Shown here one piece after another: positions 17,128 to 26,209 of a DNA stretch of 64,000 nucleotides; position 1 is the first letter of the stretch, and each line of letters starts with the position of its first letter. Below the pieces are notes generated by a model. That model saw only the letters and a list, made by a program, of their open reading frames with translations, was not told where the DNA came from and did not search any database. A program made the translations under genes and the position numbers. Source of the stretch: Bradyrhizobium erythrophlei (GTDB taxonomy: Bacteria; Pseudomonadota; Alphaproteobacteria; Rhizobiales; Xanthobacteraceae); assembly GCF_900142985.1 (NCBI RefSeq), contig NZ_LT670849.1, forward strand, positions 1,488,001-1,552,000, written 5' to 3'.

Positions 17128-18485
17128 ACCGCTTTAAGTTAAGTCCGAAAAGGTTGCCGCGCCTCGCTGCCGTGGTTGCAGTCGGGGTCGCAAGTCTTGC
17201 GCTGGCAAGCTGCGACGATGCCGGCGGCGATCCGAAAGTGCAGATCGGCGCCAATCCCGTTCTGCCCGCGATCCAGCAGTATCTCGTGCCGCCGATCCGC
17301 ATCGCGCAACCGGTGCCATGGGGGAACGACTCCCCGAAGGTGGCGCAAGGCCTGCAGATTCACGCGCTGGCCACGGGATTTGAGCATCCGCGATCGCTTT
17401 ACGCTCTTCCGAACGGCGACGTGCTGGTGGTCGAGAGCAACGGGCCGAAAGCGCCGGTGTTTCGTCCAAAGGACCTGATCACAGGCGTGGTGCAGAAGCT
17501 CGCCGGAGCCAAGGCAAGCAACGCGAGCCGTATTACGCTGCTGCGCTACGGCAATGGCGACAGCGCTCCGCAGTTGCGGACCGAATTTCTCGACCACCTG
17601 AACTCGCCGTTCGGTGTCGCGCTGATCGGCCATTATCTCTATGTGGCCAATACCGACGCCATCATGCGCTACCCCTACGAGGACGGGCAGACGAAGATCA
17701 CGGCGGAAGGCACCAAGCTGACCGATCTGCCGGGCGGCCCGATCGACCATCACTGGACCAAGGCCATGGTTGCAAGTCCGGACGGCAGCAAGCTTTATGT
17801 TGGCGTCGGATCGAACAGCAATGTCGCCGAAAACGGCATGGAGGCCGAGCGCGAGCGAGCCGCCATCTGGGAGGTCGACGTCGCGACCGGCGCGCACCGC
17901 ATCTATGCCAGTGGCGTGCGCAACCCGACCGGACTGCAATTTGAGCCCGAGACCGGCAAGCTCTGGGCAATCGCCAACGAGCGCGACGAGATCGGGCCCG
18001 ATCTGGTGCCGGACTATCTGACCTCGGTCAAGGACGGCGGCTTCTACGGCTGGCCCTACAGCTATTATGGCCAGCATCTCGATCCTCGCGTCATGCCGCA
18101 ACGGCCTGACCTGGTGTCGAGCGCCATCAAACCCGACTATGCGCTGAGCTCTCACGTGGCGCCGTTGGGACTGGCGATATATACGGCCAACGCCCTTCCT
18201 GCGCATTACCGCGGCGGCGCTTTCGTCGGCGAGCATGGAAGCTGGGATCGCACCCCGCTGAACGGCTACAAGGTTGTGTTCGTGCCGTTCAGCGGCGGTA
18301 CGCCTTCCGGTGCGGCGGAAGACGTCGTCACCGGTTTCCTCGACCAGAACAGCCACGCCCGCGGCCGCCCGGTTGGGCTCGCCGTCGATCGGAGCGGCGC
18401 GTTGCTGATCGCCGATGACGTCGGAAATACGGTGTGGCGCGTGTCGTCCGCGTCCGTGTCCACCGCTTCGACACAAGGCCACTAA
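17124..18485 (+). CDS. Sorbosone dehydrogenase-like lipoprotein (PQQ-type beta-propeller)
   Basis: A 453-aa lipoprotein: signal peptide with lipobox LASC (Cys30) and a six-bladed propeller of the glucose/sorbosone dehydrogenase family. Motifs seen are GFEHPRSLYALPNGDVLV, YASGVRNPTGLQF, ANERDEIGPD, GEHGSWDR and a blade near LLIADDVGNTVWRV. The family oxidises sugars or aldoses with PQQ in the periplasm. The ATG at 17124 overlaps the DUF2231 stop (ATGA) and has GGGGAG upstream. A longer upstream reading frame has no support. The substrate is not known. Confidence 0.87.
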   Translation: MNRFKLSPKRLPRLAAVVAVGVASLALASCDDAGGDPKVQIGANPVLPAIQQYLVPPIRIAQPVPWGNDSPKVAQGLQIHALATGFEHPRSLYALPNGDVLVVESNGPKAPVFRPKDLITGVVQKLAGAKASNASRITLLRYGNGDSAPQLRTEFLDHLNSPFGVALIGHYLYVANTDAIMRYPYEDGQTKITAEGTKLTDLPGGPIDHHWTKAMVASPDGSKLYVGVGSNSNVAENGMEAERERAAIWEVDVATGAHRIYASGVRNPTGLQFEPETGKLWAIANERDEIGPDLVPDYLTSVKDGGFYGWPYSYYGQHLDPRVMPQRPDLVSSAIKPDYALSSHVAPLGLAIYTANALPAHYRGGAFVGEHGSWDRTPLNGYKVVFVPFSGGTPSGAAEDVVTGFLDQNSHARGRPVGLAVDRSGALLIADDVGNTVWRVSSASVSTASTQGH

Positions 18486-18601
18486 CACCAGCTTCCGGCG
18501 GCCCCAATTCCGCGCGAGCGGATTGATGCCGCCGGTTCAGCGACGGAAAACGTTGGCGCGCCTTCGATGAAGACGCGTGATGGTCCGGATGAGAACGCCG
18601 A

Positions 18602-19876
18602 ATGCCTCACAGCAAGATAGGCCATAGCGATCCTGACCGACCATCGCGCCGCTCGCTTCTGCGCGGCGCGGCTGCGATCGGCGGCGCGACGCTGGCCGGC
18701 CGCGCGATCGGAAGCGCAAGCGCTTCGAGCAATCTTCCGCCTGACGTCCCGGAATGGATGAAGACGCCCGGCGACCCCATGGGCAGCCAGCCTTACGGCA
18801 GCCCGTCTCCGTTCGAAAAACACGTCGTCAAGAATATTCCGAAAGACCTGCCGCAGTATCTGTCGGCCTCTGGACGCGCGCCGCTGCAGGATCTCGACGG
18901 GATCATTACGCCGAACGGCCTGTTCTACGAGCGCCACCATGCCGGCGTTCCCGCTATCGACCCGGCGCAGCATCGCCTGATGCTGCATGGCCTGGTCGAA
19001 CGTCCGATGATTTTCACCGTCGACGACATCAAGCGCTTCCCTTCGACGTCGCGAATCCACTTCCTCGAATGCTCCGGCAATCCCGGCTACCAGAAGCCGT
19101 TCGGCAAGACCGCCTCCGATCTCGTCGGACTCCTGAGTTGCGCGGAATGGACCGGCGTCAGCATGAAGCTCGTGCTGGAAGAAGCCGGGCTGCGGCCGGA
19201 AGCCAAATGGGTGATCGCCGAGGGCGCGGATGCGGTCGCCATGAAACGAAGCATCCCGATCGACAAGTGTCTCGACGATGCGATGATCGTCTACAGCCAG
19301 AATGGCGAGCGGTTGCGGCCGCAGCAGGGCTATCCCCTGCGGCTGATCCTGCCCGGCTTCGAAGGCAACATGAACGTGAAGTGGCTGAGACGCCTCCACG
19401 TCACGGCCGAGCCGGTCTATTCGCGCGAGGAGACTTCGAAATATACCGACCTGATGCCCGACGGCGTTGCGCGCGAGTTCTCGTTTGTCATGGAAGCAAA
19501 GTCGATCATTCTGCGTCCCTCCGGCGGCCAGCGGCTGTCAGGAAGCGGATTTCACGAGATCTCCGGTATCGCCTGGAGTGGGCGCGGCAAGATCAGGCGG
19601 GTCGACGTGTCGGTCGATGACGGCAGCTCTTGGCAGGAGGCCGAGTTGCAGGAGCCGGTGCTGACCCGCGCACTCACGCGCTTCCGTCTGCCCTGGCGAT
19701 GGAACGGCGAGCCGACCGTGATCCAGAGCCGCGCGATCGATGAGACCGGCTACGTCCAGCCCACGCTCGCCGAATTGATCGCGGTGCGCGGCGAGAACTT
19801 TTTCTACCACAACAACGCGATCTGGCCGTGGCGCATCGCAGTCGATGGCGAGGTAAGCAATGCGGCAAACAGCTAA
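18602..19876 (+). CDS. SoxC-like sulfite/sulfane dehydrogenase, molybdenum subunit
   Basis: A 424-aa periplasmic molybdoenzyme of the sulfite oxidase family, closest in features to SoxC. The Tat signal SRRSLLRGAAA lies at residues 15-25, the Mo-ligand Cys157 sits in FLECSGNPGY, and a C-terminal Mo-co dimerisation domain follows (GSSWQEAEL, AIDETGYVQP). It is followed, with a 17-nt overlap, by a SoxD-like cytochrome c, so the two probably form a SoxCD-type complex passing electrons from sulfur oxidation to cytochrome. No other sox gene (XYZAB) is in the window. Confidence 0.87.
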   Translation: MPHSKIGHSDPDRPSRRSLLRGAAAIGGATLAGRAIGSASASSNLPPDVPEWMKTPGDPMGSQPYGSPSPFEKHVVKNIPKDLPQYLSASGRAPLQDLDGIITPNGLFYERHHAGVPAIDPAQHRLMLHGLVERPMIFTVDDIKRFPSTSRIHFLECSGNPGYQKPFGKTASDLVGLLSCAEWTGVSMKLVLEEAGLRPEAKWVIAEGADAVAMKRSIPIDKCLDDAMIVYSQNGERLRPQQGYPLRLILPGFEGNMNVKWLRRLHVTAEPVYSREETSKYTDLMPDGVAREFSFVMEAKSIILRPSGGQRLSGSGFHEISGIAWSGRGKIRRVDVSVDDGSSWQEAELQEPVLTRALTRFRLPWRWNGEPTVIQSRAIDETGYVQPTLAELIAVRGENFFYHNNAIWPWRIAVDGEVSNAANS

Positions 19877-20426
19877 GAGCAACGTCGTCCTTGTCACCGG
19901 CATCCTTTTGGCGACGATCGCAGCTTCGAGCGCCCAGAGCCCCTTCGGTATCGGACGGACGGCAACGCCGGCCGAGATCGCCGGCTGGAACATCGATGTC
20001 GGACCTGACGGACGCGGGCTTCCGGCGGGCAGCGGCAGCGTCAGCCACGGACGCGAGGTCTACCAGAATCAATGCGCCGCGTGTCACGGCGACCAGGGCC
20101 AGGGCGGCGTCGGCGACAGGCTGGTGGGCGGCCAGGGAACGCTTGCGACGTCGAAACCGATCCGAACCGTCGGCAGCTACTGGCCCTATGCGCCGCCTTT
20201 GTTCGATTACATCCACCGCGCGATGCCGCAAAACGCGCCGGGGTCGCTATCGAACGAGGATGTCTATGCTGTTTCCGCCTATATTCTGCACTTGAACGGG
20301 TTGTTGCCTGCGGATGCCGTCCTCGACGCCAAAACGATGACCGCCATCAAGATGCCGAACCGCAAGATGTTCGTCGACGATGCGAGGCCGGACGTCAATA
20401 ATTCCGCCTGCATGGCCGGTTGCTGA
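19860..20426 (+). CDS. SoxD-like cytochrome c subunit
   Basis: A 188-aa exported cytochrome c with a signal peptide (cleavage near residue 25) and one haem motif CAACH (72-76). The segment RTVGSYWPYAPPLFDYI and the ending CMAGC are typical of the short SoxD-type subunits. Some SoxD proteins have two haems and are about twice as long; this is a monohaem form. It overlaps the SoxC-like gene by 17 nt, so the pair is coupled and should act as one enzyme. Confidence 0.86.
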   Translation: MRQTAKSNVVLVTGILLATIAASSAQSPFGIGRTATPAEIAGWNIDVGPDGRGLPAGSGSVSHGREVYQNQCAACHGDQGQGGVGDRLVGGQGTLATSKPIRTVGSYWPYAPPLFDYIHRAMPQNAPGSLSNEDVYAVSAYILHLNGLLPADAVLDAKTMTAIKMPNRKMFVDDARPDVNNSACMAGC

Positions 20427-20457
20427 GACGGACGAAGCCAACCTGGCAATCGATCGT

Positions 20458-21861
20458 TCACGCGGCGCAAGAAACCGCATTCGTTCTCGCTGCCCGGTCC
20501 AGCCGCCGGTCGGGACACAGGATCTCGATGCAGCCGCCGGGCCCGGGATGGATCATCAGCCGAAATCCATGCAGCTTGACGATCGCCGCCACGAGATTGA
20601 GCCCGAGACCAACACCCGCGGTGTGACGCACCTTGTCGGAACGGTAGAACCGCCGCAGCACCGCTTCCGTTTCCTGACGCGGGATGCCCGGCCCGGTGTC
20701 GGTGATGCGCACGACAGCGCCTTGTTCGGCCTGCGCCAGCTCAATCATCACCTTGCCGCCTTCGGGGGTGAACTTGACCGCATTGTCGACGAGATTGACG
20801 ATCGCCTCGAACAGGAGATCGCGGTCGCCACGCACTTCAAGATTGCCGGCGATGTCGACGCTGAGATTGATCTCCTTGTCTTCGGCAATCGGCTCGTAGA
20901 TATCGCAGACCTGACGGAGCAGATCGGGGACGGCAACGTCGCCGAACGCGGCGGAGCGCCGGCTGTTCTCGATGTCGGCGAGCCGCAGCAGCGCCGTGAC
21001 GATGGAGAGCGCCTGATCGATGCCCGCGACAGTCTTGTCTGCGGCCGTCTGAAATTGCTCGAGACTGGTCGCATTGGATCGCCCGCGCTCCAGTATCAGC
21101 CGCGCCCGCGTCAGCGGCGTCCGCAGTTCATGCGCGATGTCGTTCCCGACGCCAGCAAGCGCGTTGATCATGGTCTCCATCTCGTTCAGCATGCCGTTGA
21201 CGATGACGGCAAGATTCGAGAACGGCTCGTCGACGTCGCGATGCGGAAGACGCTCGCGCAAATCTCCGGCAATAATGCGCTGGACCCGCTGGTTGACCTC
21301 CTCGACGCGCCTTTGCGCGCGCAGGCTCAACCAGGCGCCGGCCAGCAGGCAGAGGCAAAAAGCCGGCAGCAGTCCCAGCGCCAGCGCCTCACCGACAACG
21401 TGGGAGATTTCCCATGTTTCGTCCACGACTCTGCCTACGAGAGCGACGTTGCCGTTCGCCAGACGCCGCGCCGTGGCGCGGATCAGCGGATCAGTCGATT
21501 TGCCGCCGCTTGACTGCATGACGCGTACGTTCTGCGGCGGCGCGCCGATCGCAATGTCTTTCGGAAATTGATCGAGATTGCCGGCAAGCCGCTTTCCGCT
21601 GGAATCGAACAGTCCGGCAAACTGGACACCTCGGTCATCCAGCCTGAGATGATCCTCGATCACGTGTACGCCGTGCTCGAACGGCAGCGACGCCAGAAAC
21701 GCAGCTTGCGTTTCGAGCAGGCGGTCGGATCGCGCCACCAGGTAGCCGTCGATGTTGAAATAGATGAAACCGAACAGGATGACGACGAACGTCGCGAACA
21801 GGCCCGCGACCGCGGAAGCCCATCTGAAGGTGTTCGAGCGCAGGAATTGAACCTGAAGCAT
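20458..21861 (-). CDS. EnvZ-type sensor histidine kinase
   Basis: A 467-aa membrane histidine kinase. TM1 (about 13-35), a periplasmic sensor of about 120 aa, TM2 (about 157-180), HAMP (181-235), HisKA with His244 in DIAHELRTPL, and HATPase_c with NLVDNAVKF, DTGPGIPR and GVGLGLNLV. It follows the response regulator gene by 9 nt and forms a classical two-component pair with it. The signal is unknown; the neighbours suggest an envelope or redox stimulus. Confidence 0.92.
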   Translation of the reverse strand: MLQVQFLRSNTFRWASAVAGLFATFVVILFGFIYFNIDGYLVARSDRLLETQAAFLASLPFEHGVHVIEDHLRLDDRGVQFAGLFDSSGKRLAGNLDQFPKDIAIGAPPQNVRVMQSSGGKSTDPLIRATARRLANGNVALVGRVVDETWEISHVVGEALALGLLPAFCLCLLAGAWLSLRAQRRVEEVNQRVQRIIAGDLRERLPHRDVDEPFSNLAVIVNGMLNEMETMINALAGVGNDIAHELRTPLTRARLILERGRSNATSLEQFQTAADKTVAGIDQALSIVTALLRLADIENSRRSAAFGDVAVPDLLRQVCDIYEPIAEDKEINLSVDIAGNLEVRGDRDLLFEAIVNLVDNAVKFTPEGGKVMIELAQAEQGAVVRITDTGPGIPRQETEAVLRRFYRSDKVRHTAGVGLGLNLVAAIVKLHGFRLMIHPGPGGCIEILCPDRRLDRAARTNAVSCAA

Positions 21862-21870
21862 CCGGTTTCG

Positions 21871-22557
21871 TTACCCGAGCTGGTCCACGGTGCGCAGGAT
21901 GAACCCTGCGCCGCGGACGTTATGGATCATCGTCGCCTCACCCGGCCCGTCGACCTTGTGGCGGACGCGCCCCATATGAACGTCGACCAGATTCGTCGTC
22001 GGAACAAACTTGTAGTTCCAAACCTCCTCGAGCAGCATCGCTCGCGTCAACAACTGGTCGCTCCGCCGCATCATGTATTCGAGAAGACGGAATTCCCGCG
22101 GCAGCAAATCGATGTCGCGCTCGCCACGCCTTGCCGTGCGTTCGATCAGGTCCAGTTCGAGCTGTCCCACCCGCAAAATCGTCTCGCGCGATTCCGAGGG
22201 GCGGCGCAACAGCGCCTCTATCCGCGCCACGAGTTCGACGACCGCAAACGGCTTGGTCAGGTAGTCGTCGCCTCCCATCCGCAAGCCGCGTACCCGATCG
22301 TTCACGGCGCCAAGCGCGCTGAGCACCAGAACCGGCGTACGCACCTGATCCTTCCGCAAGGTGTCGATGACGGACAAACCGTCCATCCCCGGCAGAAGAC
22401 GGTCGACGATCAACGCATCGGGCCGCAGCGATCGCGCCTTGTCGAGACCCTCGATTCCGTTCGACGACCACTCGACCTCGAACCCGCGCCCGGTCAGCTC
22501 GGCGGATATTTCCTCCGCTGTCTCATCGTCGTCTTCGATCAAAAGAACCTTTGTCAT
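21871..22557 (-). CDS. OmpR/PhoB-type response regulator
   Basis: A 228-aa response regulator: receiver domain with Asp52 (ALIVDRLLPG) and Lys in YLTKPF, then a winged-helix DNA-binding domain (about 128-225) with the recognition region ending RGAGFILR. Its DNA-binding domain is very close to that of the receiver-less regulator at 34440-35162, sharing EVWNYKFVP, TNLVDVHMGR and KVDGP, which suggests similar DNA targets. It is the first gene of the kinase operon and has a 10-bp stem-loop in its leader at 22582-22608. Confidence 0.92.
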   Translation of the reverse strand: MTKVLLIEDDDETAEEISAELTGRGFEVEWSSNGIEGLDKARSLRPDALIVDRLLPGMDGLSVIDTLRKDQVRTPVLVLSALGAVNDRVRGLRMGGDDYLTKPFAVVELVARIEALLRRPSESRETILRVGQLELDLIERTARRGERDIDLLPREFRLLEYMMRRSDQLLTRAMLLEEVWNYKFVPTTNLVDVHMGRVRHKVDGPGEATMIHNVRGAGFILRTVDQLG

Positions 22558-22581
22558 CTGCGTTCTCTCGCATCGCCGGAA

Positions 22582-22608
22582 CGAAGGGGAGCACCTGTCT
22601 CCCCTTCG
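22582..22608 (-). terminator. Stem-loop in leader of response regulator gene
   Basis: Perfect 10-bp inverted repeat CGAAGGGGAG / CTCCCCTTCG with a 7-nt loop. It lies 41 nt downstream of the glycine-rich gene's stop and 24 nt upstream of the response regulator start. No U-run follows, so it could be a weak terminator or an RNA processing site. Confidence 0.45.
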
Positions 22609-22649
22609 CCGCGGACGACTTAGTTGCTAAGGTACCAACCGACGATGCA

Positions 22650-23066
22650 TCAGCCGCAATAGCCATAGGGCGACACGCTGTCGGCCGGATGCGAGAGGTA
22701 CCAGTCGTAGCAGTCCACGCCGTAGCCATAATACGGATGACTGAACCGGTGCATGGCGTGTTGATGGATGCCGCCGGTGCGCGCGCCTTCGCCAAACGCG
22801 AAGCGCGAACCATCGAAGCGACCGACACCGCCAACATGGCCGATGCCACCGATGTGCTCACCGCCGCCGAAGCCACCAACGTGCGCGCCGCCACCGAAGC
22901 CGCCAATGTGCGCGCCTCCGCCGAAGCCGCCACCCATATGACCGCCGCCGCCGAAGCCGCCGCCTCCGTGTCCACCACCGCCTCCGCCGCCGCGCGCATC
23001 GGCTGGCGCAATCGCCAAGGTCGAAGCCAGCAGGGCCGTCGCCAAAATCGTGATCGTCTTTCTCAT
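22650..23066 (-). CDS. Glycine-rich secreted protein
   Basis: A 138-aa protein with a signal peptide (MRKTITILATALLASTLAIA then DA), a glycine-rich segment of decapeptide-like repeats of GGFGGGxHxG (residues about 26-78), and a C-terminal part with aromatic residues and two Cys (YGVDCYDWY and YGYCG). GGAG lies 7 nt upstream. It is preceded by promoter site K. It may be a cell-surface or matrix protein; the function is unknown. The repeats also produce long spurious open frames on the other strand. Confidence 0.75.
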   Translation of the reverse strand: MRKTITILATALLASTLAIAPADARGGGGGGGHGGGGFGGGGHMGGGFGGGAHIGGFGGGAHVGGFGGGEHIGGIGHVGGVGRFDGSRFAFGEGARTGGIHQHAMHRFSHPYYGYGVDCYDWYLSHPADSVSPYGYCG

Positions 23067-23143
23067 CGTTTACTCCATTCAGTTGACGGAACGGAGCGCG
23101 CCATTTTCCAAACTTGCGCGCGCCGACGCTTCCGATGAGTTGG

Positions 23144-23186
23144 AGATAGGAATTCTCCTTCGTTCGACCATTAAAATGACTTTCAG
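23144..23186 (-). promoter_or_regulatory. Dyad/-10 promoter for glycine-rich gene (site K)
   Basis: On the minus strand: CTGAA-N6-TTTAA dyad (23171-23186) with ATTTTA core, then CTATCT (23144-23149) exactly 22 nt later. About 80 nt upstream of the start codon. Confidence 0.6.
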
Positions 23187-23380
23187 GCATTTCACGGCGC
23201 CGCGAGCACCGTTCGCGCGCTCACCCGGTGCCGCAACAACGGCTGCGCGAAGCTTGAAGGATTTCGCAAAGAGCGGATTTTGAGAATTCGAGAGCTCGCC
23301 ATCACATATAGTTATTGCCGCTGCGAGCCGCTTTCCAAAACGCACGATCTCCCGCTGGCGTCGCCGGCGCCTGACGCTTC

Positions 23381-23423
23381 CTAACGGCCAATTTAGTGGC
23401 GGCGCGCCGCAGCCCGCTTATGT
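23381..23423 (+). promoter_or_regulatory. Dyad/-10 promoter for aldo/keto reductase operon (site B)
   Basis: CTAAC-N6-TTTAG dyad (23381-23396), AATTTA core at 23390-23395, then TTATGT (23418-23423) exactly 22 nt later. The leader to the next gene at 23587 is about 160 nt. Confidence 0.6.
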
Positions 23424-23586
23424 CGGCAGGTAACGACGTCAGCCGGAGAGCCCGGTGCCTTTTCTCTCCATGACGATCGCGGCTGCAGATCCGATTGCGG
23501 GCGTCCCTTCCGCAGTTCGGAACTGCAGCCAATCTCCGCGTGGCAAGACCCGCAAACAACAAGAACGCAATAACGAGAGTTTCAAG

Positions 23587-24612
23587 ATGAACCAATCACA
23601 AGCAAGCCAGGCCGACATGGAATATGTCGATATCTCCGGCACCACGATCCGCGCTTCGCGAATTGCGCTGGGCACATGGGCCATCGGCGGCTGGATGTGG
23701 GGCGGCAGCGACGAACGCGAGGCCATCAAGACCATTCACAGCGCGCTCGACCGCGGCATCAATCTGATCGACACCGCACCTGTCTACGGTTTCGGGCATT
23801 CGGAAGAGATCGTCGGAAAGGCACTGGCGATGGACGGACGGCGCGAGCGCGCGCTCATCGCGACCAAAGTCGGCCTCAACTGGAAGGACAGCAAGCCGTT
23901 TCGCGACGCGCGAAAGACCCGCATTGTCGAAGAAGTCGAGAATTCCCTGCGCCGGCTTCGAACCGACGTGATCGACCTCTACCAGGTTCACTGGCCCGAT
24001 CCCGACACGCCGATCGCCGAAGTCGCCGAATCCATGGCCTCCTTGCATCGCGCTGGAAAGATCCGCGCGATCGGCGTCAGCAATTTCAGCCCCGCCCAGA
24101 TGGACGAATTCAGCAAGGTGGCGCCGCTTCACACCGCGCAGCCGCCGTACAACCTGTTCGAGCGCGCGATCGAGCAGGACGTGCTTCCCTATTGCCGCGA
24201 TCGCGATATCGCGGTGCTCGCCTATGGTTCGCTCTGCCGCGGGCTTTTGTCGGGCCGCATGTCGCCGACCACCCAGTTCACCGGCGACGACCTTCGCAAG
24301 AGCGATCCGAAATTTGTCGCCCCGCGGTTTGGCCAATATCTCGCCGCCGTCGACGAGCTCGACCGTATCGCGAAAGCGCGCTTCGGCAGGCGGGTGATTC
24401 ATCTCGCCGTGAGATGGGTGCTCGACCGCAACAAGATGAACATCGCCCTGTGGGGCGCCCGGCGCGCCGATCAGCTTTCGCCGATCGCAGGTGCCCTCGG
24501 ATGGCGCCTCGACAGCGAGGTGATGGCCGAGATCGACAGCATCCTCGACAAGACGATCGAGAATCCGATCGGGCCCGAGTTCATGGCGCCGCCAAATCGT
24601 GTGGCTGCCTGA
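23587..24612 (+). CDS. Aldo/keto reductase
   Basis: A 341-aa NADPH-dependent aldo/keto reductase with a TIM-barrel fold. The catalytic tetrad is visible: Asp and Tyr in LIDTAPVYGFGHSEE, Lys in ATKVGLNW, and His in YQVHWPD. The cofactor-binding end includes GVSNFSPAQM and WGARRADQL. The ATG at 23587 has GAGAG upstream; the longer frame from 23455 lacks support. It is followed closely by a cupin (20-nt gap) and a low-complexity secreted protein, so they probably form an operon from promoter site B. Substrate unknown. Confidence 0.9.
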   Translation: MNQSQASQADMEYVDISGTTIRASRIALGTWAIGGWMWGGSDEREAIKTIHSALDRGINLIDTAPVYGFGHSEEIVGKALAMDGRRERALIATKVGLNWKDSKPFRDARKTRIVEEVENSLRRLRTDVIDLYQVHWPDPDTPIAEVAESMASLHRAGKIRAIGVSNFSPAQMDEFSKVAPLHTAQPPYNLFERAIEQDVLPYCRDRDIAVLAYGSLCRGLLSGRMSPTTQFTGDDLRKSDPKFVAPRFGQYLAAVDELDRIAKARFGRRVIHLAVRWVLDRNKMNIALWGARRADQLSPIAGALGWRLDSEVMAEIDSILDKTIENPIGPEFMAPPNRVAA

Positions 24613-24632
24613 ACGACGACGGAGGTCGCATC

Positions 24633-25037
24633 ATGAGCAACAGCAACCCGATCCGAATCGTTCGTCCCGATCAATTCGATCTCGGGACGGCGCAGACGTC
24701 CGGCTCGCAGCGCCGCGCTGCGATTGCACCGGAAGTTGGCGTCACCTCCGCGCTGTGGGGCGGCATTTTCGAAGTCGAGCCTGGCGCGCGGACCGGCGTT
24801 CACCATCACGGAAGCCAGGAGACGGTTGCCTTTGTGCTTTCGGGAAGGTGCGAGGTCCGCTGGGGAGAGAACGGCGAATTCACAGCGCTGGCGTGCGCCG
24901 GCGATTTCATTCATGTCCCCGCTTTCCTGCCGCACATGGAGATCAACCCGTCGAAAGTGCATCCCTTCCGCTGGGTCGTCGTTCGAAGCACGCCAAAGCC
25001 CATTGTCGTCAACCTGCCGGACGCCGTCTGGCCGTGA
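24633..25037 (+). CDS. Cupin-domain protein
   Basis: A 134-aa single-domain cupin with metal-ligand motif HHHGSQETVAFVLSG and a later His in FLPHMEIN. The start has GGAGG 7 nt upstream. There is no signal peptide, so cytoplasmic. Small cupins of this type can be dioxygenases, isomerases or regulators; no specific activity is clear. It lies between the aldo/keto reductase and a low-complexity secreted protein, with small gaps. Confidence 0.83.
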   Translation: MSNSNPIRIVRPDQFDLGTAQTSGSQRRAAIAPEVGVTSALWGGIFEVEPGARTGVHHHGSQETVAFVLSGRCEVRWGENGEFTALACAGDFIHVPAFLPHMEINPSKVHPFRWVVVRSTPKPIVVNLPDAVWP

Positions 25038-25054
25038 GCCGCATGGAGCACACC

Positions 25055-25930
25055 GTGAGACTCTTCTTGATCGCTGCGGTCCCTGCCCTCCTGTATTGCA
25101 GCAGCCCGGCGTCCGCCCAGCAGCTCGACTACGTTCCCGAAGTGAACGACATGTCCACGGTTCCGATCGGCGCCACCTCACCGCTTGGAATCGACTCGAG
25201 TTCGATGGGTGGCACCGGAATCCCGCTCGGCGCAATCGAAATCAAATCTGCTGGTGTCAGTCCGCTGGCTACCTACTCGTCAGGCACCATTGCCTTGTCG
25301 GGCTCCGGCACGACCTGCCCGACGCCGATAATGTCGCAACCGGGAGTCACGGGATCAGCCGACGCCTATGACGGCGGTGGAATGGCGATGGGATCGACGG
25401 CAACGGCGACGGCGGGCTCCACGACGATGACACCTAACGTGACGGCATCCGGCAGTACGGCTGGAATGTCCGCACCAAACGTCGCACCGACCGACCCGGG
25501 CACGTTGCCAATTTCCGGGATGTCGACAACCTATGCCACGGGAACGGTGGGAGTGACCGGAATGTGCAGCGCCGACTCGAACGGGCTCGCCGCATCGCCA
25601 TCGACTCCAACGTCGACGGCCGCCACGACGCCCGGCGGCAATCCGAGAGTCGGCATTCCACTGGGTTCCTCGGAGATTGCCAATCTCGGCGTCGGCTCCT
25701 GGGCTACGATACCGACGCCGCTTGTATCGCCGTTTGCAGCCACGCCAGGCACAACGCTGCCGACGGTTCCGACCATGCCTGTCGCTACGACTCTGCGATC
25801 GACTCCGACGACCACCACAACCGCGCCGGCGAGCCTTGCGGCATCGACAGCCTCGATCAGCGGCGCTTCAGGATTCCAATCCAGCATTTCGGGCATCCCG
25901 ATTCTGGTGCCGGGCCTTGCAGGCAAATAA
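25055..25930 (+). CDS. GIPLG-repeat low-complexity secreted protein
   Basis: A 291-aa protein with a signal peptide (MRLFLIAAVPALLYCSSPASA) and a Gly/Thr/Ser/Ala/Pro-rich mature part. The motif GIPLGxxEIxxxGVxxxAT occurs twice, once early (IPLGAIEIKSAGVSPLAT) and once late (IPLGSSEIANLGVGSWAT). I choose the GTG at 25055, with GGAG 6 nt upstream, over the ATG at 25043, because the resulting N-terminus aligns with the paralogues at 4797-5606 and 26210-26857. It is probably the last gene of the aldo/keto reductase operon. No known domain; function unknown. Confidence 0.75.
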   Translation: MRLFLIAAVPALLYCSSPASAQQLDYVPEVNDMSTVPIGATSPLGIDSSSMGGTGIPLGAIEIKSAGVSPLATYSSGTIALSGSGTTCPTPIMSQPGVTGSADAYDGGGMAMGSTATATAGSTTMTPNVTASGSTAGMSAPNVAPTDPGTLPISGMSTTYATGTVGVTGMCSADSNGLAASPSTPTSTAATTPGGNPRVGIPLGSSEIANLGVGSWATIPTPLVSPFAATPGTTLPTVPTMPVATTLRSTPTTTTTAPASLAASTASISGASGFQSSISGIPILVPGLAGK

Positions 25931-26054
25931 CCCGTCCAGACTTCAGATTCGCGACTGCTGACTGCGCTCCTCGCCGCCGAAGGATTCGATCTGTGGCGCA
26001 AGCCGTCGCCTGGTCGTGCGATCCGGAAAAAGAGCCTCGGGCGAGGTTCGCTGC

Positions 26055-26097
26055 ATGAATCCTAATTTAATGGCAATGGCGGGGACCCTCGCCACCT
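26055..26097 (+). promoter_or_regulatory. Dyad promoter for secreted protein/RND operon 2 (site G, weak -10)
   Basis: ATGAA-N6-TTTAA dyad (26055-26070) with AATTTA core and the usual following TGG. The hexamer at the expected place (CCACCT, 26092-26097) is a poor -10, so this is the weakest site for the second element. Confidence 0.45.
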
Positions 26098-26209
26098 TGA
26101 GAGAGAGATGAATGCATGCCGTGTTTGAATGCGGCGCATGGCAGGTCTGGCCCGTCATCAGGCGGAAACGATCTCCGGCGCGGCCAATCTGCTTATCCGG
26201 GGAGTCCTC

